Assembly: GCA_963803335.1 (NCBI GenBank)
Contig: CAWDME010000011.1
Location: 186,001-250,000, forward strand
Reading direction: 5' to 3'
Length of the DNA stretch: 64,000 nt
From: DASSUW01 sp963803335
GTDB taxonomy: Bacteria; Actinomycetota; Thermoleophilia; Solirubrobacterales; Solirubrobacteraceae
A program made the position numbers and the translations under genes. Shown here one piece after another: positions 9,856 through 17,489 of the stretch. The notes beneath the pieces were generated by a model that saw nothing but the letters and a program-made list of their open reading frames with translations, searched no databases and had not been told where the DNA came from. How positions within the stretch are numbered: position 1 is the first letter of the stretch; each line of letters starts with the position of its first letter.

Positions 9856-10356
9856 GTGGGACGCATCCGCAGCATCCTCGCCGTCTCCGCCACCGCGGCC
9901 GTCGCGCTCGCCGCGGCCGGGCCGGCTTCCGCACACGCCCGCGCGGCCACGGACAAGGACATCGTGCAGACGGCCAAGGCAGCCGGCCAGTTCGACACAC
10001 TGACGGCGCTGCTCAAGCGCGCCGGACTGGTGAGCGCTCTGAAGGCCAAGGGTCCGTTCACCGTGTTCGCGCCGACCGACGCTGCGTTCGCCAAGGTGCC
10101 CAAGAAGACGCTCAAGGCGCTCAAGAAGGACAAGGCGAAGCTGCAGTCGGTGCTCCTCTACCACGTCGCCAAGGGCAAGCTGACCGCCGCCAAGGTCGTC
10201 AAGCGCAAGTCGATCAAGACGCTCAACGGCCAGCGCGCGCGGGTTCGCGTCCGCGACGGGAAGGTCTTCGTGGGAGGGGCGCGCGTCATCACGCCCGACG
10301 TCGGCGCGTCCAACGGCGTCATTCACGTCGTCAACCGCGTACTGATCCCCCGCTAG
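9856..10356 (+). CDS. Secreted fasciclin (FAS1) domain protein
   Basis: A 166-residue protein with a Sec signal peptide (MGRIRSILAVSATAAVALAA, then a cleavage site after PASAHA, about residue 28) followed by one FAS1 domain. The diagnostic stretches are GPFTVFAPTDAAFAKVP, LLYHVAKGKL and the C-terminal ASNGVIHVVNRVLIP. FAS1 domains mediate adhesion or ligand binding outside the cell; the one-domain form is common in bacteria. The GTG at 9856 is chosen because AGAAAGGG precedes it and the signal peptide begins directly there; an in-frame GTG at 9781 would add a non-signal-like extension. A perfect hairpin follows the stop. Confidence 0.9.
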   Translation: MGRIRSILAVSATAAVALAAAGPASAHARAATDKDIVQTAKAAGQFDTLTALLKRAGLVSALKAKGPFTVFAPTDAAFAKVPKKTLKALKKDKAKLQSVLLYHVAKGKLTAAKVVKRKSIKTLNGQRARVRVRDGKVFVGGARVITPDVGASNGVIHVVNRVLIPR

Positions 10357-10369
10357 CCAAGCCGGTCGA

Positions 10370-10397
10370 GCCCCGGCGTGCTTCGGCACGCCGGGGC
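10370..10397 (+). terminator. Hairpin after the fasciclin gene
   Basis: A perfect 12-base-pair inverted repeat (GCCCCGGCGTGC / GCACGCCGGGGC) closes on a TTCG loop 13 bases after the fasciclin stop codon. No T-run follows, as is usual in very GC-rich actinobacteria, so it is a probable but not proven transcription terminator. Confidence 0.75.
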
Positions 10398-10416
10398 AGA
10401 CTGTGCGGCTGAAGCC

Positions 10417-11200
10417 ATGAACAACACGCTCGACCGCGTCCTCGACGCAACCGTGGTACCGCGGCGAGCAGGCCCGCGCGCAGATCGTCGCGCACACGAG
10501 CGGCACGGATGTCGAGGTGATGCTGTGCGATCTCAGCGACCTCCGCGACGTCCGCCGCTTCGCCGCCGCGTTCTCAGCACGCGAGTCTCGGCTCGATGTG
10601 CTGGTCAACAACGCCGGCGTCCTGCCGGCGCAGCGGATCGTGACGGCGGACGGGCTTGAGCTGACGTTCGCCACGAACGTCCTCGGTCCGTTCCTGCTGA
10701 CGAAGCTGCTGCTGGGCCCGCTGCGCAGCAGCGCGCCGTCGCGGATCGTCACCGTCGCTTCCGGCGGGATGTACACACAGCCGCTGCGAGTCGACGACCT
10801 GCAGATGGAGCGCGGCGAGTTCGACGGCACCGTCGCCTACGCGCGGACGAAGCGAGCCGAGGTGGTGCTCACGGAGCTGTGGGCGCAGCGGCTGAAGGAT
10901 TCCGGCGTGGTGGTGCACGCCATGCACCCGGGCTGGGTCGACACCCCGGGACTGCGGAGCTCGCTCCCGACCTTCTACAGGTTCACCAGACCGCTGCTGC
11001 GGACGCCCGAGCACGGCGCCGACACGATCGTCTGGCTGGCGGCGGCCCCCGAGCCGGCGCGCAGCACCGGCGGCTTCTGGCACGACCGGCGCCGCCGCCC
11101 GACCCACCGGCTCCCGTGGACCCGCGAGTCGGCGGCCGACCGCGACGCGCTGTGGGCGGCCTGCGAGCGGCTGATCAGTGACAACGGAGGGACCACATGA
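10417..11200 (+). pseudogene. Short-chain dehydrogenase (DHRS12-like) with internal deletion
   Basis: The ATG at 10417 begins MNNTLDRVLDATVVP, the N-terminus typical of DHRS12-like short-chain dehydrogenases. The frame then breaks near base 10455: the continuation WYRGEQARAQIVAHTSGTDV lies in the next frame and runs into DLSDL, NNAGV, the catalytic YARTK and HPGWVDTP motifs up to 11200. The segment between them, which in this family contains the glycine-rich NAD(P)-binding site and the first strands (roughly 60 residues), is absent. The gene therefore cannot make a normal cofactor-binding domain. Its stop overlaps the start of the next remnant as ATGA. Either an internal deletion with frameshift or an assembly error explains this. 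Confidence 0.75.
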
Positions 11201-11340
11201 TGGCTCGCTGCAGCGCCACTCTCGAGACGCCGCGCGCGCGGCGTGACGTCGTCGCCTACCTCACCGAGTCTCGACTATCCAGCTGCTGCGACTCGCGTTC
11301 AACCAGGTCGGGGACCGCGCCGCGGCGGGCCTGCCGGCCG
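11197..11340 (+). pseudogene. SRPBCC/polyketide-cyclase-like gene, internally deleted remnant
   Basis: A ribosome site (GGAGG) and ATG at 11197 overlap the dehydrogenase stop. The start MMARCSATLETPRARRDVV then AYLTE matches the N-terminus of SRPBCC (START-like) proteins, which often follow DHRS12-like genes. The frame switches at about base 11270, where another frame reads IQLLRLAFNQVGDRAAAGL, a typical C-terminal helix of the same family. The central part, about 80-100 residues of the ligand cavity, is missing, and no stop codon follows in the tail frame. Identification is by recall of the family pattern, not by a search. Confidence 0.5.
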
Positions 11341-11571
11341 AGCTGGCGTCGGGCCACACGGCGGGCGATCCGGCGCCGAGTGTGCACGCCAAGCCTCCAA
11401 CCCGCGCATCCTCGCGCGTTGCGCCGGCAAAGCCTCGAGCGGTGGTGCGTCCCGGTCGGAGTCGCGCGCTTGCTGAAGGTCCGCGCGCGGCGAGCGCGGT
11501 GCGTGTTCGTGGTCGCGCGCGTGGTGGATCCCGACGGCCGCCGCCGTGTCGCCGTCATGCTCTAGGCCTTC
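11341..11571 (+). other. Stretch without an intact gene before the methyltransferase
   Basis: Together with the SRPBCC remnant this makes about 370 bases lacking a whole gene. One frame ends at 11565 with CVFVVARVVDPDGRRRVAVML, which looks like the C-terminus of a secreted Ig-like protein, but there is no matching start. It may be the tail of another deleted gene. The methyltransferase begins six bases later. Confidence 0.35.
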
Positions 11572-12336
11572 ATGACGCAGCTCTACCTCCAGCGCGACCA
11601 GCCGCAGGGCGTGCCGCCGCTGTCGCTGACCGGCGAGCGCACGCTGCCGGACGTGCCGGAGGAGAACTACTGGTTCCAGCGCCACCTCGTGGTTTACGAG
11701 TGGATCGCGGCGCGCGCCCACGGCCGCCGCGTGGTGGATCTCGCGTGCGGCGAGGGCTACGGCTCGGCCGTCCTCGCCCGCACGGCGGCCTCCGTCGTCG
11801 GCGTCGACGCCAACCCGGAGGCGTTCGAGCACGCGCGGCTCAAGTACAAGAGCGACCGCGTGCGCTTCGAGCGCAACATGCTCGAGCTGTGGACCGGCGA
11901 CGTCGACTGCGTCGTCTTCCTGCAGACGATCGAGCACGTACAGGACCCCGATGCCGTGATGGAGCACGTGCGCGACCTGATCGGGCCGAGCGGCGTCGCC
12001 TATGTCTCGACGCCGAACGTCCTCACGCTGGCGCCGAAGGGCGCCGAGCGCTCCGGCAACCCGTGGCACGTGCGCGAGTACCGGGCCGGCGAGTACCGCG
12101 CGCTGTGCGAGCGCCACTTCGGCTCGGTCGACCTGTTCGGCCTGTTCCACGCGCGCCGGCTGCGGCTGCACCAGTGGGCGATCGAGCACGCCGGCTGGGA
12201 CGTGGTGCACAAGCGGCTCGGCTTCACCGAGCGCTTCTACGACCGCTTCACGCCCGCGATCTCCACGCGCGACTTCGCGCTGCGTCGGGACCGACTCGAC
12301 CGCGCGCTCGACTTCCTGGCGGTGCTGCGCCCGTGA
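11572..12336 (+). CDS. Class I SAM-dependent methyltransferase (Rv3030-like context)
   Basis: A 254-residue methyltransferase. The SAM-binding motif I is VVDLACGEGYGSAVLA (about residues 53-68), followed by VVGVDANPEAFEHAR (motif II), IEHVQDPDAV and STPNV. The stop overlaps the start of a GH57 enzyme as GTGA. In mycobacteria a methyltransferase and a GH57-type enzyme are neighbours (Rv3030-Rv3031) in the locus for 6-O-methylglucose lipopolysaccharide, and I infer a similar job here, methylation of a glucan or its primer. The third partner, an Rv3032-like glucosyltransferase, is not in this window. The start ATG follows the previous stop by six bases; a ribosome site is not obvious. Confidence 0.85.
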   Translation: MTQLYLQRDQPQGVPPLSLTGERTLPDVPEENYWFQRHLVVYEWIAARAHGRRVVDLACGEGYGSAVLARTAASVVGVDANPEAFEHARLKYKSDRVRFERNMLELWTGDVDCVVFLQTIEHVQDPDAVMEHVRDLIGPSGVAYVSTPNVLTLAPKGAERSGNPWHVREYRAGEYRALCERHFGSVDLFGLFHARRLRLHQWAIEHAGWDVVHKRLGFTERFYDRFTPAISTRDFALRRDRLDRALDFLAVLRP

Positions 12337-13673
12337 GCCGGCTGGCGATCCTCCTGCACTCGCACATGCCATACGTGGAGGGCTTCGGCACATGGCCGTT
12401 CGGCGAGGAGTGGCTGTGGGAGGCGATCGCCACCAGCTACCTCCCGCTGCTGGACGTGCTCGACGAGCATCCGGGGCGCGTGACGCTGTCGCTGACGCCG
12501 GTGCTGTGCGACCAGCTCGAGGCACCGGGCGCGCTCGACCGCTGCCTGGCCTTCCTGCGCGAGGTCCGCCCCGAATCGCACCGGCTCGACATCGAGGCCG
12601 CGACCGACCCGGCCGTGACGACCGCGCTCGAGCGCAGCGCCGACCAGTACGCCGCAGCCGCCGACGCACTCGAGCGCCGTACCCAGCCGACTTCGTCGGC
12701 GGGCACCAGCGGCGGTCTGATCGCCGCCTTCGCGCCGCACGCGGGCTGGACCTCTGCCGCCACCCACGCGGTGCTGCCGCTGATCGCGACGAGCACGGGC
12801 GTCCGCCTCCAGCTCCTCACCGGCGTCCGCTCGCACCGTGAGCGCTTCGGCGAGTGGGGCGGCGGCCTGTGGCTGCCCGAGTGCGCCCATGCCGGCTGGA
12901 TCGACGACTTGCTCGAGGAGGCCGGCGCGCGGCTGGCGTGCGTGGACTGGAGCGCGGTGCTCGGGCCCGGCGCGCACGCGCCGCGCCGGACCGAGGCGGG
13001 CGTCGTGCTCGTCCCGCTCGACCGCGAGGGGATCGACCTCGTCTGGGCAGGCGACGGCTACCCGTCGGCGCCCGCGTACCGCGACTCGCACCGGCTCACC
13101 GCGCGCAGTCACCGCCCGTGGGCGGTCGACGGCGTGCCGTACGACCCGGACCGGGCGGCCGAGCAGGTCGCCGCCGACGCCGAGGACTTCGTCGAGCACG
13201 CCGCCGTGCGCGAGCTGTCGGTGGTCGCGCTCGACACCGAGCTGCTCGGCACCCACTGGCACGAGGGCGTCGACTGGCTGCGAGCGGTGATCGCGGCGTG
13301 CGATCGCCGCGGCGTCGAGCTCGCCCCGCTCGACCCGGACGTGGAGGCGGAGGCGGCGCCGAGCTCTGTGCCGCCGACGAGCTGGGGCGACGGGCGCGAC
13401 CTGCGGACCTGGAGCCATCCGGCGGCCGGTGGGCTGGCGTGGGTGCAGCGGGCGGCCGAGCTGCGGACGCTGACCGCGCAGCTGCGGCCGAGCGACCGGG
13501 CGCTGCGCGAGCTGCTCGCGCTGCAGTCGTCCGACTGGGCGTTCCTGGTCGCCGCCGGCACCGCCGGCGCGTATCCGCAGGAGCGCGCCGACGGGCACGC
13601 GGCGGCGCTCGAGCAGGCGCTCGCCGACCCGTCGATGGACCCCGCGCTGCGCAATCTGGCGCCCTTCATCTGA
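12333..13673 (+). CDS. GH57-family glycoside hydrolase/1,4-alpha-glucan branching-like enzyme
   Basis: A 446-residue protein starting at a GTG in the methyltransferase stop. GH57 conserved regions are present: HSH (residues 9-11) with HMPYVEGFGTWPFGEEWLWE, APHAGWTSAATH, WLPECAH with the presumed nucleophile Glu183, and LDTELLGTHWHEG with the presumed acid/base Asp301. The C-terminal helical domain (WGDGRDLRTWSHP; QSSDWAFL) is typical of the branching-enzyme group of GH57. It is somewhat shorter than the mycobacterial homologue (about 520 residues). The expected role is transfer or cleavage of alpha-1,4-glucan chains in the cytoplasm, with the adjacent methyltransferase. Confidence 0.9.
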   Translation: MSRLAILLHSHMPYVEGFGTWPFGEEWLWEAIATSYLPLLDVLDEHPGRVTLSLTPVLCDQLEAPGALDRCLAFLREVRPESHRLDIEAATDPAVTTALERSADQYAAAADALERRTQPTSSAGTSGGLIAAFAPHAGWTSAATHAVLPLIATSTGVRLQLLTGVRSHRERFGEWGGGLWLPECAHAGWIDDLLEEAGARLACVDWSAVLGPGAHAPRRTEAGVVLVPLDREGIDLVWAGDGYPSAPAYRDSHRLTARSHRPWAVDGVPYDPDRAAEQVAADAEDFVEHAAVRELSVVALDTELLGTHWHEGVDWLRAVIAACDRRGVELAPLDPDVEAEAAPSSVPPTSWGDGRDLRTWSHPAAGGLAWVQRAAELRTLTAQLRPSDRALRELLALQSSDWAFLVAAGTAGAYPQERADGHAAALEQALADPSMDPALRNLAPFI

Positions 13674-13715
13674 AGCTTTCGGGGTGCCGGCCGATTAATC
13701 CGTCGGGGCGGTGCG

Positions 13716-13721
13716 TATAGT
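13716..13721 (+). promoter_or_regulatory. Candidate -10 element for the riboswitch-rpf transcript
   Basis: TATAGT at 13716-13721 lies about 20-25 bases ahead of the riboswitch. The -35 position (near 13693) is weak (GATTAA). Transcription from here would give a leader of roughly 185 bases before the GTG at 13914. Confidence 0.4.
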
Positions 13722-13739
13722 GCCCGCTTCGTAAAACCG

Positions 13740-13900
13740 AATGAACCTTGCCGAGTCCTCGCCACTCAAGGCGGCGAGGAGCGGGGGAACCGTTTGGGAC
13801 CGGACGTGATCGGTCCCCGGGGCGAATCGCCGCTCGTGAGCGGCGTAGCGCAGGTCTTAGCGCGAGCCCGTCAGCTAACCCCGTAGGCGCCAGAGACCAG
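13740..13900 (+). promoter_or_regulatory. ydaO/yuaA-type c-di-AMP riboswitch
   Basis: The leader of the Rpf-like gene contains the ordered conserved blocks of the ydaO riboswitch: GGGGGAACCG at 13783-13792, GGGGCGAATC at 13819-13828, GTAGCGCAGGTC near 13845, and the strongly conserved block CAGCTAACCCCGTAGGC ending near 13888, followed by a CAGAGACCAG closing helix. This class binds cyclic di-AMP and usually turns downstream expression off; in actinobacteria it often sits ahead of rpf and other cell-wall hydrolase genes. No separate terminator hairpin is evident between the aptamer and the start codon, so control may act at the ribosome site (AGGGGG, 13899-13904) or through Rho. Confidence 0.93.
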
Positions 13901-13913
13901 GGGGTTTCTCGTC

Positions 13914-14483
13914 GTGCCGACAATCGATCTTGCCGTGCTGGCCCGTCGCGTGGGCTGGGCCGTCGTCGTCGTGGCCGTGGTGGCCGCCTCGTTCGCCGCG
14001 GGCAACGCCGTCGCCGCATCACGCGACAGCGTGCGCTCGCAGAGCGTCCGGTCGCTGCACAAGGCCGGCACCAGCGTGCGCAAGCTGCAGCGGGCGCTCG
14101 GCGTTGCGGCCGACGGGGTCTACGGCAGCCAGACGCGCCGCGCCGTCCGCCGGTTCCAGCGTGCGCACGGCCTCCACGTCGACGGCATCGCGGGCTCCGC
14201 AACGCTCGCCGCGCTCGGCATCACGGCGCGCAAGACGTCGAACGAGGATCCGGCCGTCGTGCTCGAGCGGATCGCCGACTGCGAGTCGGGCGGCGACCCG
14301 ACCGCCGTGTCGGCCGACCACCGCTACTTCGGCAAGTACCAGTTCTCGCGCGCCACCTGGCGCTCGGTCGGCGGCACCGGCAACCCCGCCAAGGCGCCGG
14401 AGTCCGAGCAGGACAGCCGCGCGCTCACGCTGTACCAGCGCGAGGGCACCAAGCCCTGGCCGGTCTGCCGCAAGCAGGCCTGA
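13914..14483 (+). CDS. Resuscitation-promoting-factor-like muralytic enzyme with peptidoglycan-binding domain
   Basis: A 189-residue secreted protein: membrane or signal segment at residues 14-35 (WAVVVVAVVAASFAAG), a PG_binding_1 domain at about 54-102 (KLQRALGVAADGVYG; AVRRFQRAHGLHVDG), and an Rpf/transglycosylase-like domain at 115-186. The catalytic glutamate is Glu124 in CESGGDP, and Cys123 and Cys185 are placed for the disulfide seen in Rpf folds. FGKYQFSRATWRSVGG is the family core. It should cleave the glycan strands of peptidoglycan outside the cell during growth or exit from dormancy. Start is GTG at 13914, 9 bases after AGGGGG. Control by the c-di-AMP riboswitch ahead of it links wall cleavage to that messenger. 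Confidence 0.93.
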   Translation: MPTIDLAVLARRVGWAVVVVAVVAASFAAGNAVAASRDSVRSQSVRSLHKAGTSVRKLQRALGVAADGVYGSQTRRAVRRFQRAHGLHVDGIAGSATLAALGITARKTSNEDPAVVLERIADCESGGDPTAVSADHRYFGKYQFSRATWRSVGGTGNPAKAPESEQDSRALTLYQREGTKPWPVCRKQA

Positions 14484-14801
14484 CCCCGAAACTGGGGCTG
14501 GGTGGGGAGGCGTGGGCCGGGCCGGGTTGGCGGTCCCCTGGCGCCTTCACCTTGCATAGCGATGTCAACGCGCCACGTGGCGCCTTTCGGCTACGGGCTC
14601 ACCGTGCGCGACATCGAGCGCGACCAGGCGATCCGCACCGAGAGGTCGAGGGCGTCGAGGTCGACCCGCTGATCGGCTGGTGCCTCACCTACTTCGGCAG
14701 AGCCTGCGGCCGACTACGGATCCCGGCGAGTGGCCGCCTCCGATGTGCGGCGCGGGGGCGGCCACTAGCGTCGAAAACACGATCTGAAGAAAGGAACGAT
14801 C
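14484..14801. other. Intergenic stretch with a possible gene remnant
   Basis: These 318 bases separate the Rpf-like gene from the alcohol dehydrogenase. No intact gene is seen. A frame from the ATG at about 14562 reads MSTRHVAPFGYGLTVRDIER and then degenerates, while another frame reads VEGVEVDPLIGWCLTYFGRA at about 14645-14705; both look coding in style and may be parts of one deleted or frameshifted gene. GCGCCACGTGGCGC (about 14570) is a perfect palindrome. The last 20 bases contain AAGGA, the ribosome site of the dehydrogenase. Confidence 0.3.
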
Positions 14802-15818
14802 ATGAAGGCCGCCGTCGTTCACGAGTTTGGTGCCCCGCTGCTGGTCGAGGAAGTGCCGACTCCCGTTCCGGACGAGGGCGAGGTGCTCGTCCGCGTGGAG
14901 GCCTCGGGCCTCTGCCACACCGACATCCATGCCGCCCACGGGGACTGGCCCGTCAAGCCGAAGCTGCCGCTGATTCCCGGTCACGAGGGCGTGGGGATCG
15001 TCGAGGCGCTCGGACCGGGCGCTCGCAACGGGATCGCCGAGGGTGACCGCGTCGCCCTGCCGTGGCTGGGCTATGCGTGCGGTCACTGCCGCTACTGCGA
15101 GGCCGGCTGGGAGACGCTCTGCGAATCGCAGCTGAACATGGGCTACTTCATGGACGGCGCGTACGCCGAGTACGTCAAGGGCAAGGTGCGCCACGTCGTC
15201 AAGGTGCCCGAGGGCATCGACCCCATCGACGCCGCCCCGCTCACCTGCGCCGGGGTGACCACGTACAAGGCCGTGAAGGTGTCGGGCGCCCGCCCGGCCT
15301 CGCTGGCCGTCGTCTGGGGCGTCGGCGGGCTCGGCCACCTGGCACTCCAGTACGCGCGGGCGTACGGCGCGTCGGTCGTCGCCGTCGACGTCCACGACGC
15401 CAAGCTGCAGACCGCGCGCGAGCTCGGCGCCGAGTACACGATCAACGCGGCGACCCAGGACGCGGTCGCCGAGATCAAGGCGCTCGGCGGCGCGGACGCG
15501 GCGATCGTCACCGCGGCGACGCCGATCGCGTTCCGCCAGGCGTTCGACGCGATGGCGCGCGGCGGCACGCTCGTATTCGTCGGGCTGCCGGCGCACAACG
15601 AGGTCCAGCTGCCGATCTTCGAGACCGTGCTCAACGGCATCACGATCAGGGGCTCGATCGTCGGCACGCACCTCGACGTCGAGGAGGTGTTCCGGCTGCA
15701 CATCGAGGGGCGCACCCGGGTGCTGCGCGAGACGCGCACGCTCGACAGCGTCAACGAGTCGTTCGCCGAGGTGCTCGCCGAAGAGACCACGAGCCCGCGG
15801 CTCGTGTTCACGTTCTAG
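14802..15818 (+). CDS. adhP: Zinc-dependent alcohol dehydrogenase (AdhP type)
   Basis: A 338-residue medium-chain dehydrogenase. Catalytic zinc ligands are Cys38 (SGLCHTD) and His61-Glu62 (GHEGVG); structural zinc cysteines are at 93, 96, 99 and 107 (CGHCRYCEAGWETLC). The NAD-binding GVGGLGHLALQ follows at about 172. The length and motifs match propanol-preferring AdhP, which oxidises primary alcohols or reduces aldehydes with NAD(H). The start ATG has AAGGA 6 bases upstream. It stands alone between the Rpf-like gene and a convergent acyltransferase gene that begins one base after its stop. Confidence 0.93.
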   Translation: MKAAVVHEFGAPLLVEEVPTPVPDEGEVLVRVEASGLCHTDIHAAHGDWPVKPKLPLIPGHEGVGIVEALGPGARNGIAEGDRVALPWLGYACGHCRYCEAGWETLCESQLNMGYFMDGAYAEYVKGKVRHVVKVPEGIDPIDAAPLTCAGVTTYKAVKVSGARPASLAVVWGVGGLGHLALQYARAYGASVVAVDVHDAKLQTARELGAEYTINAATQDAVAEIKALGGADAAIVTAATPIAFRQAFDAMARGGTLVFVGLPAHNEVQLPIFETVLNGITIRGSIVGTHLDVEEVFRLHIEGRTRVLRETRTLDSVNESFAEVLAEETTSPRLVFTF

Positions 15819-16487
15819 CTAGCCCCACCGCAGGCTCTCCGGCTCGGGTCGCATCCGCAGGACCCGGGCCGGGGCGCCGGCGACGACCGCGTTGGCCGGC
15901 ACGTCCTTGGTGATCACCGAGGAGGTGCCGATGATCGCGTTGTCGCCGACCGTGGCGCCGCGCAGGATGCAGGCGCCGTAGCCGATCCAGCAGTTGTTGC
16001 CGACGCGCACGTCGCGCTTGTAGATCCCCTGCAGGCGGACCGGGCGGTCGGTCTCGACCACCCCGTGGTCGAAGTCGATCAGCATCACCCGGTCGGCGAC
16101 GATGCACTCGCGGCCGATCGAGACGTGCTGGAAGGAAGAGATCGTGCACTCCTGTCCGAGCACGGATTTGGCTCCGATCTCGGCCTCGCCCTCGTGGACG
16201 CGGATCTTCGTGCCGTGCCCGATCCACGACCAGCGGCCGAGCCGGAGCACCGCGCCGCGGCCGATCTCGAGGGTCACTCCCGGGCCGATGAAACACAGTC
16301 CGTCGGTCTGCAGGCGGCCGCGCCAGCGCAGCTTCAGCCACGCCCAGCGGGCGATCAGCCGCGCGTACTTGTGATTGAGCATCCCGTGCGCCCGCATGAA
16401 GCGCAGGAACGCCAGCGGGCCGCCGCGCAGAGGCTCGGGCACGCCGCGGACGTGGAGCGGCGTTGGCGGCTTGGCGATCGTCGCCAT
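15819..16487 (-). CDS. Left-handed beta-helix acyltransferase (hexapeptide repeat)
   Basis: A 222-residue protein rich in hexapeptide repeats (IGPGVTLEIGRGAVLRLG; IGAKSVLGQECTIS; VRVGNNCWIGYGACIL; ATVGDNAIIGTSSVI) ending VAGAPARVLR, the usual end of the WbbJ/NeuD/maltose O-acetyltransferase group. It probably transfers an acetyl or other acyl group from CoA to a sugar or lipid. The N-terminal 70 residues form a predicted helical region with FLRFMRAHGM. It diverges from the MeaB gene with 30 bases between the starts. Acceptor is unknown. Confidence 0.87.
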   Translation of the reverse strand: MATIAKPPTPLHVRGVPEPLRGGPLAFLRFMRAHGMLNHKYARLIARWAWLKLRWRGRLQTDGLCFIGPGVTLEIGRGAVLRLGRWSWIGHGTKIRVHEGEAEIGAKSVLGQECTISSFQHVSIGRECIVADRVMLIDFDHGVVETDRPVRLQGIYKRDVRVGNNCWIGYGACILRGATVGDNAIIGTSSVITKDVPANAVVAGAPARVLRMRPEPESLRWG

Positions 16488-16517
16488 CGTCGACTGATCG
16501 TATCCTCGTGCGCCACG

Positions 16518-17489
16518 ATGGCCGCCGAGAAGGACAGCCTCGCCGAGCGCCTGCTGGCCGGCGACAAGCGCGCCCTGGCCCGCGCGATCTCACTCGTCGA
16601 GGACGACGACCCCGAGGGCTGGGACCTCGTCCGCCAGGTCTATCCGCGCACGGGCAACGCCGCGGTGGTGGGTTTCACCGGGCCGCCCGGGGCGGGCAAG
16701 TCGACGCTGATCGGCGCGCTGATCCGGTTGCGCCGCGCGGCCGACCGGCAGATCGGGGTGCTGTCGATCGACCCCAGCTCGCCGTTCCGCGGCGGCGCGC
16801 TGCTCGGCGATCGCATCCGCCTGTCCGAGCACTTCCTGGACCCGGGCGTGTTCATCCGCTCGATGGCGACCCGCGGCGCGCTCGGCGGCCTCGCCGAGGC
16901 GGCGCTGCAGACCGCGCTGCTGATGGACGCCGCCGGCAAGGACGACGTGTTCCTGGAGACCGTCGGCGTCGGCCAGGCGGAGGTCGACGTGATCGACCAT
17001 GCCGACTCGGTCGTGCTGGTGCTGATTCCCGGCTCCGGCGACTCGATCCAGGCGCTTAAGGCCGGCGTGATGGAGATCCCGGACATCATCGTCGTCAACA
17101 AGGCCGACCACCCGCTGACCGACACGATGGTGCGCGAGATCAAGGGGGTCCTGACGCTGGCGCCGCAGGAGGGCTGGCACGTCCCGATCGTCAAGACCGA
17201 GGCGATCCGCGGCGAGGGCGTGGAAGCGCTGGCGGAGAAGCTCGACGCGCACCGCGCGCACGTCGAGAAGGAGGGCACGCTGTCCGAGCGGCGGCGCCGC
17301 AACCTGCGCAACGAGGTGCTCGGCCTGGCCACGATGCGGCTGCGGCGGGCGCTCGAGGCCTCGCTGCACGAGGACCCCGAGGTCGCCGAGCTGCTCGACG
17401 CGGTGGTCGAGCGCCGGATCGATCCGGCCAGCGCTGCCAGCACGATCCTCGCCCGTGGCGCGATCGAGCCGCGCGGGGCGGCGCGCTGA
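16518..17489 (+). CDS. meaB: Methylmalonyl-CoA mutase-associated GTPase MeaB
   Basis: A 323-residue G3E-family GTPase. The P-loop is GPPGAGKST (residues 55-63), followed by LSIDPSSPFRGGALLGDR, the family-specific MATRGALGGLA, ETVGVGQAEVDV and the base-recognition NKAD. MeaB guards the B12 mutase, gating cofactor loading and removing damaged cobalamin. The mutase subunits are also in this window but far away (39.8 and 59.4 kb). The ATG at 16518 is chosen because the family N-terminus starts there; the frame stays open upstream but overlaps the divergent acyltransferase gene. Its stop overlaps the next gene. Confidence 0.95.
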   Translation: MAAEKDSLAERLLAGDKRALARAISLVEDDDPEGWDLVRQVYPRTGNAAVVGFTGPPGAGKSTLIGALIRLRRAADRQIGVLSIDPSSPFRGGALLGDRIRLSEHFLDPGVFIRSMATRGALGGLAEAALQTALLMDAAGKDDVFLETVGVGQAEVDVIDHADSVVLVLIPGSGDSIQALKAGVMEIPDIIVVNKADHPLTDTMVREIKGVLTLAPQEGWHVPIVKTEAIRGEGVEALAEKLDAHRAHVEKEGTLSERRRRNLRNEVLGLATMRLRRALEASLHEDPEVAELLDAVVERRIDPASAASTILARGAIEPRGAAR

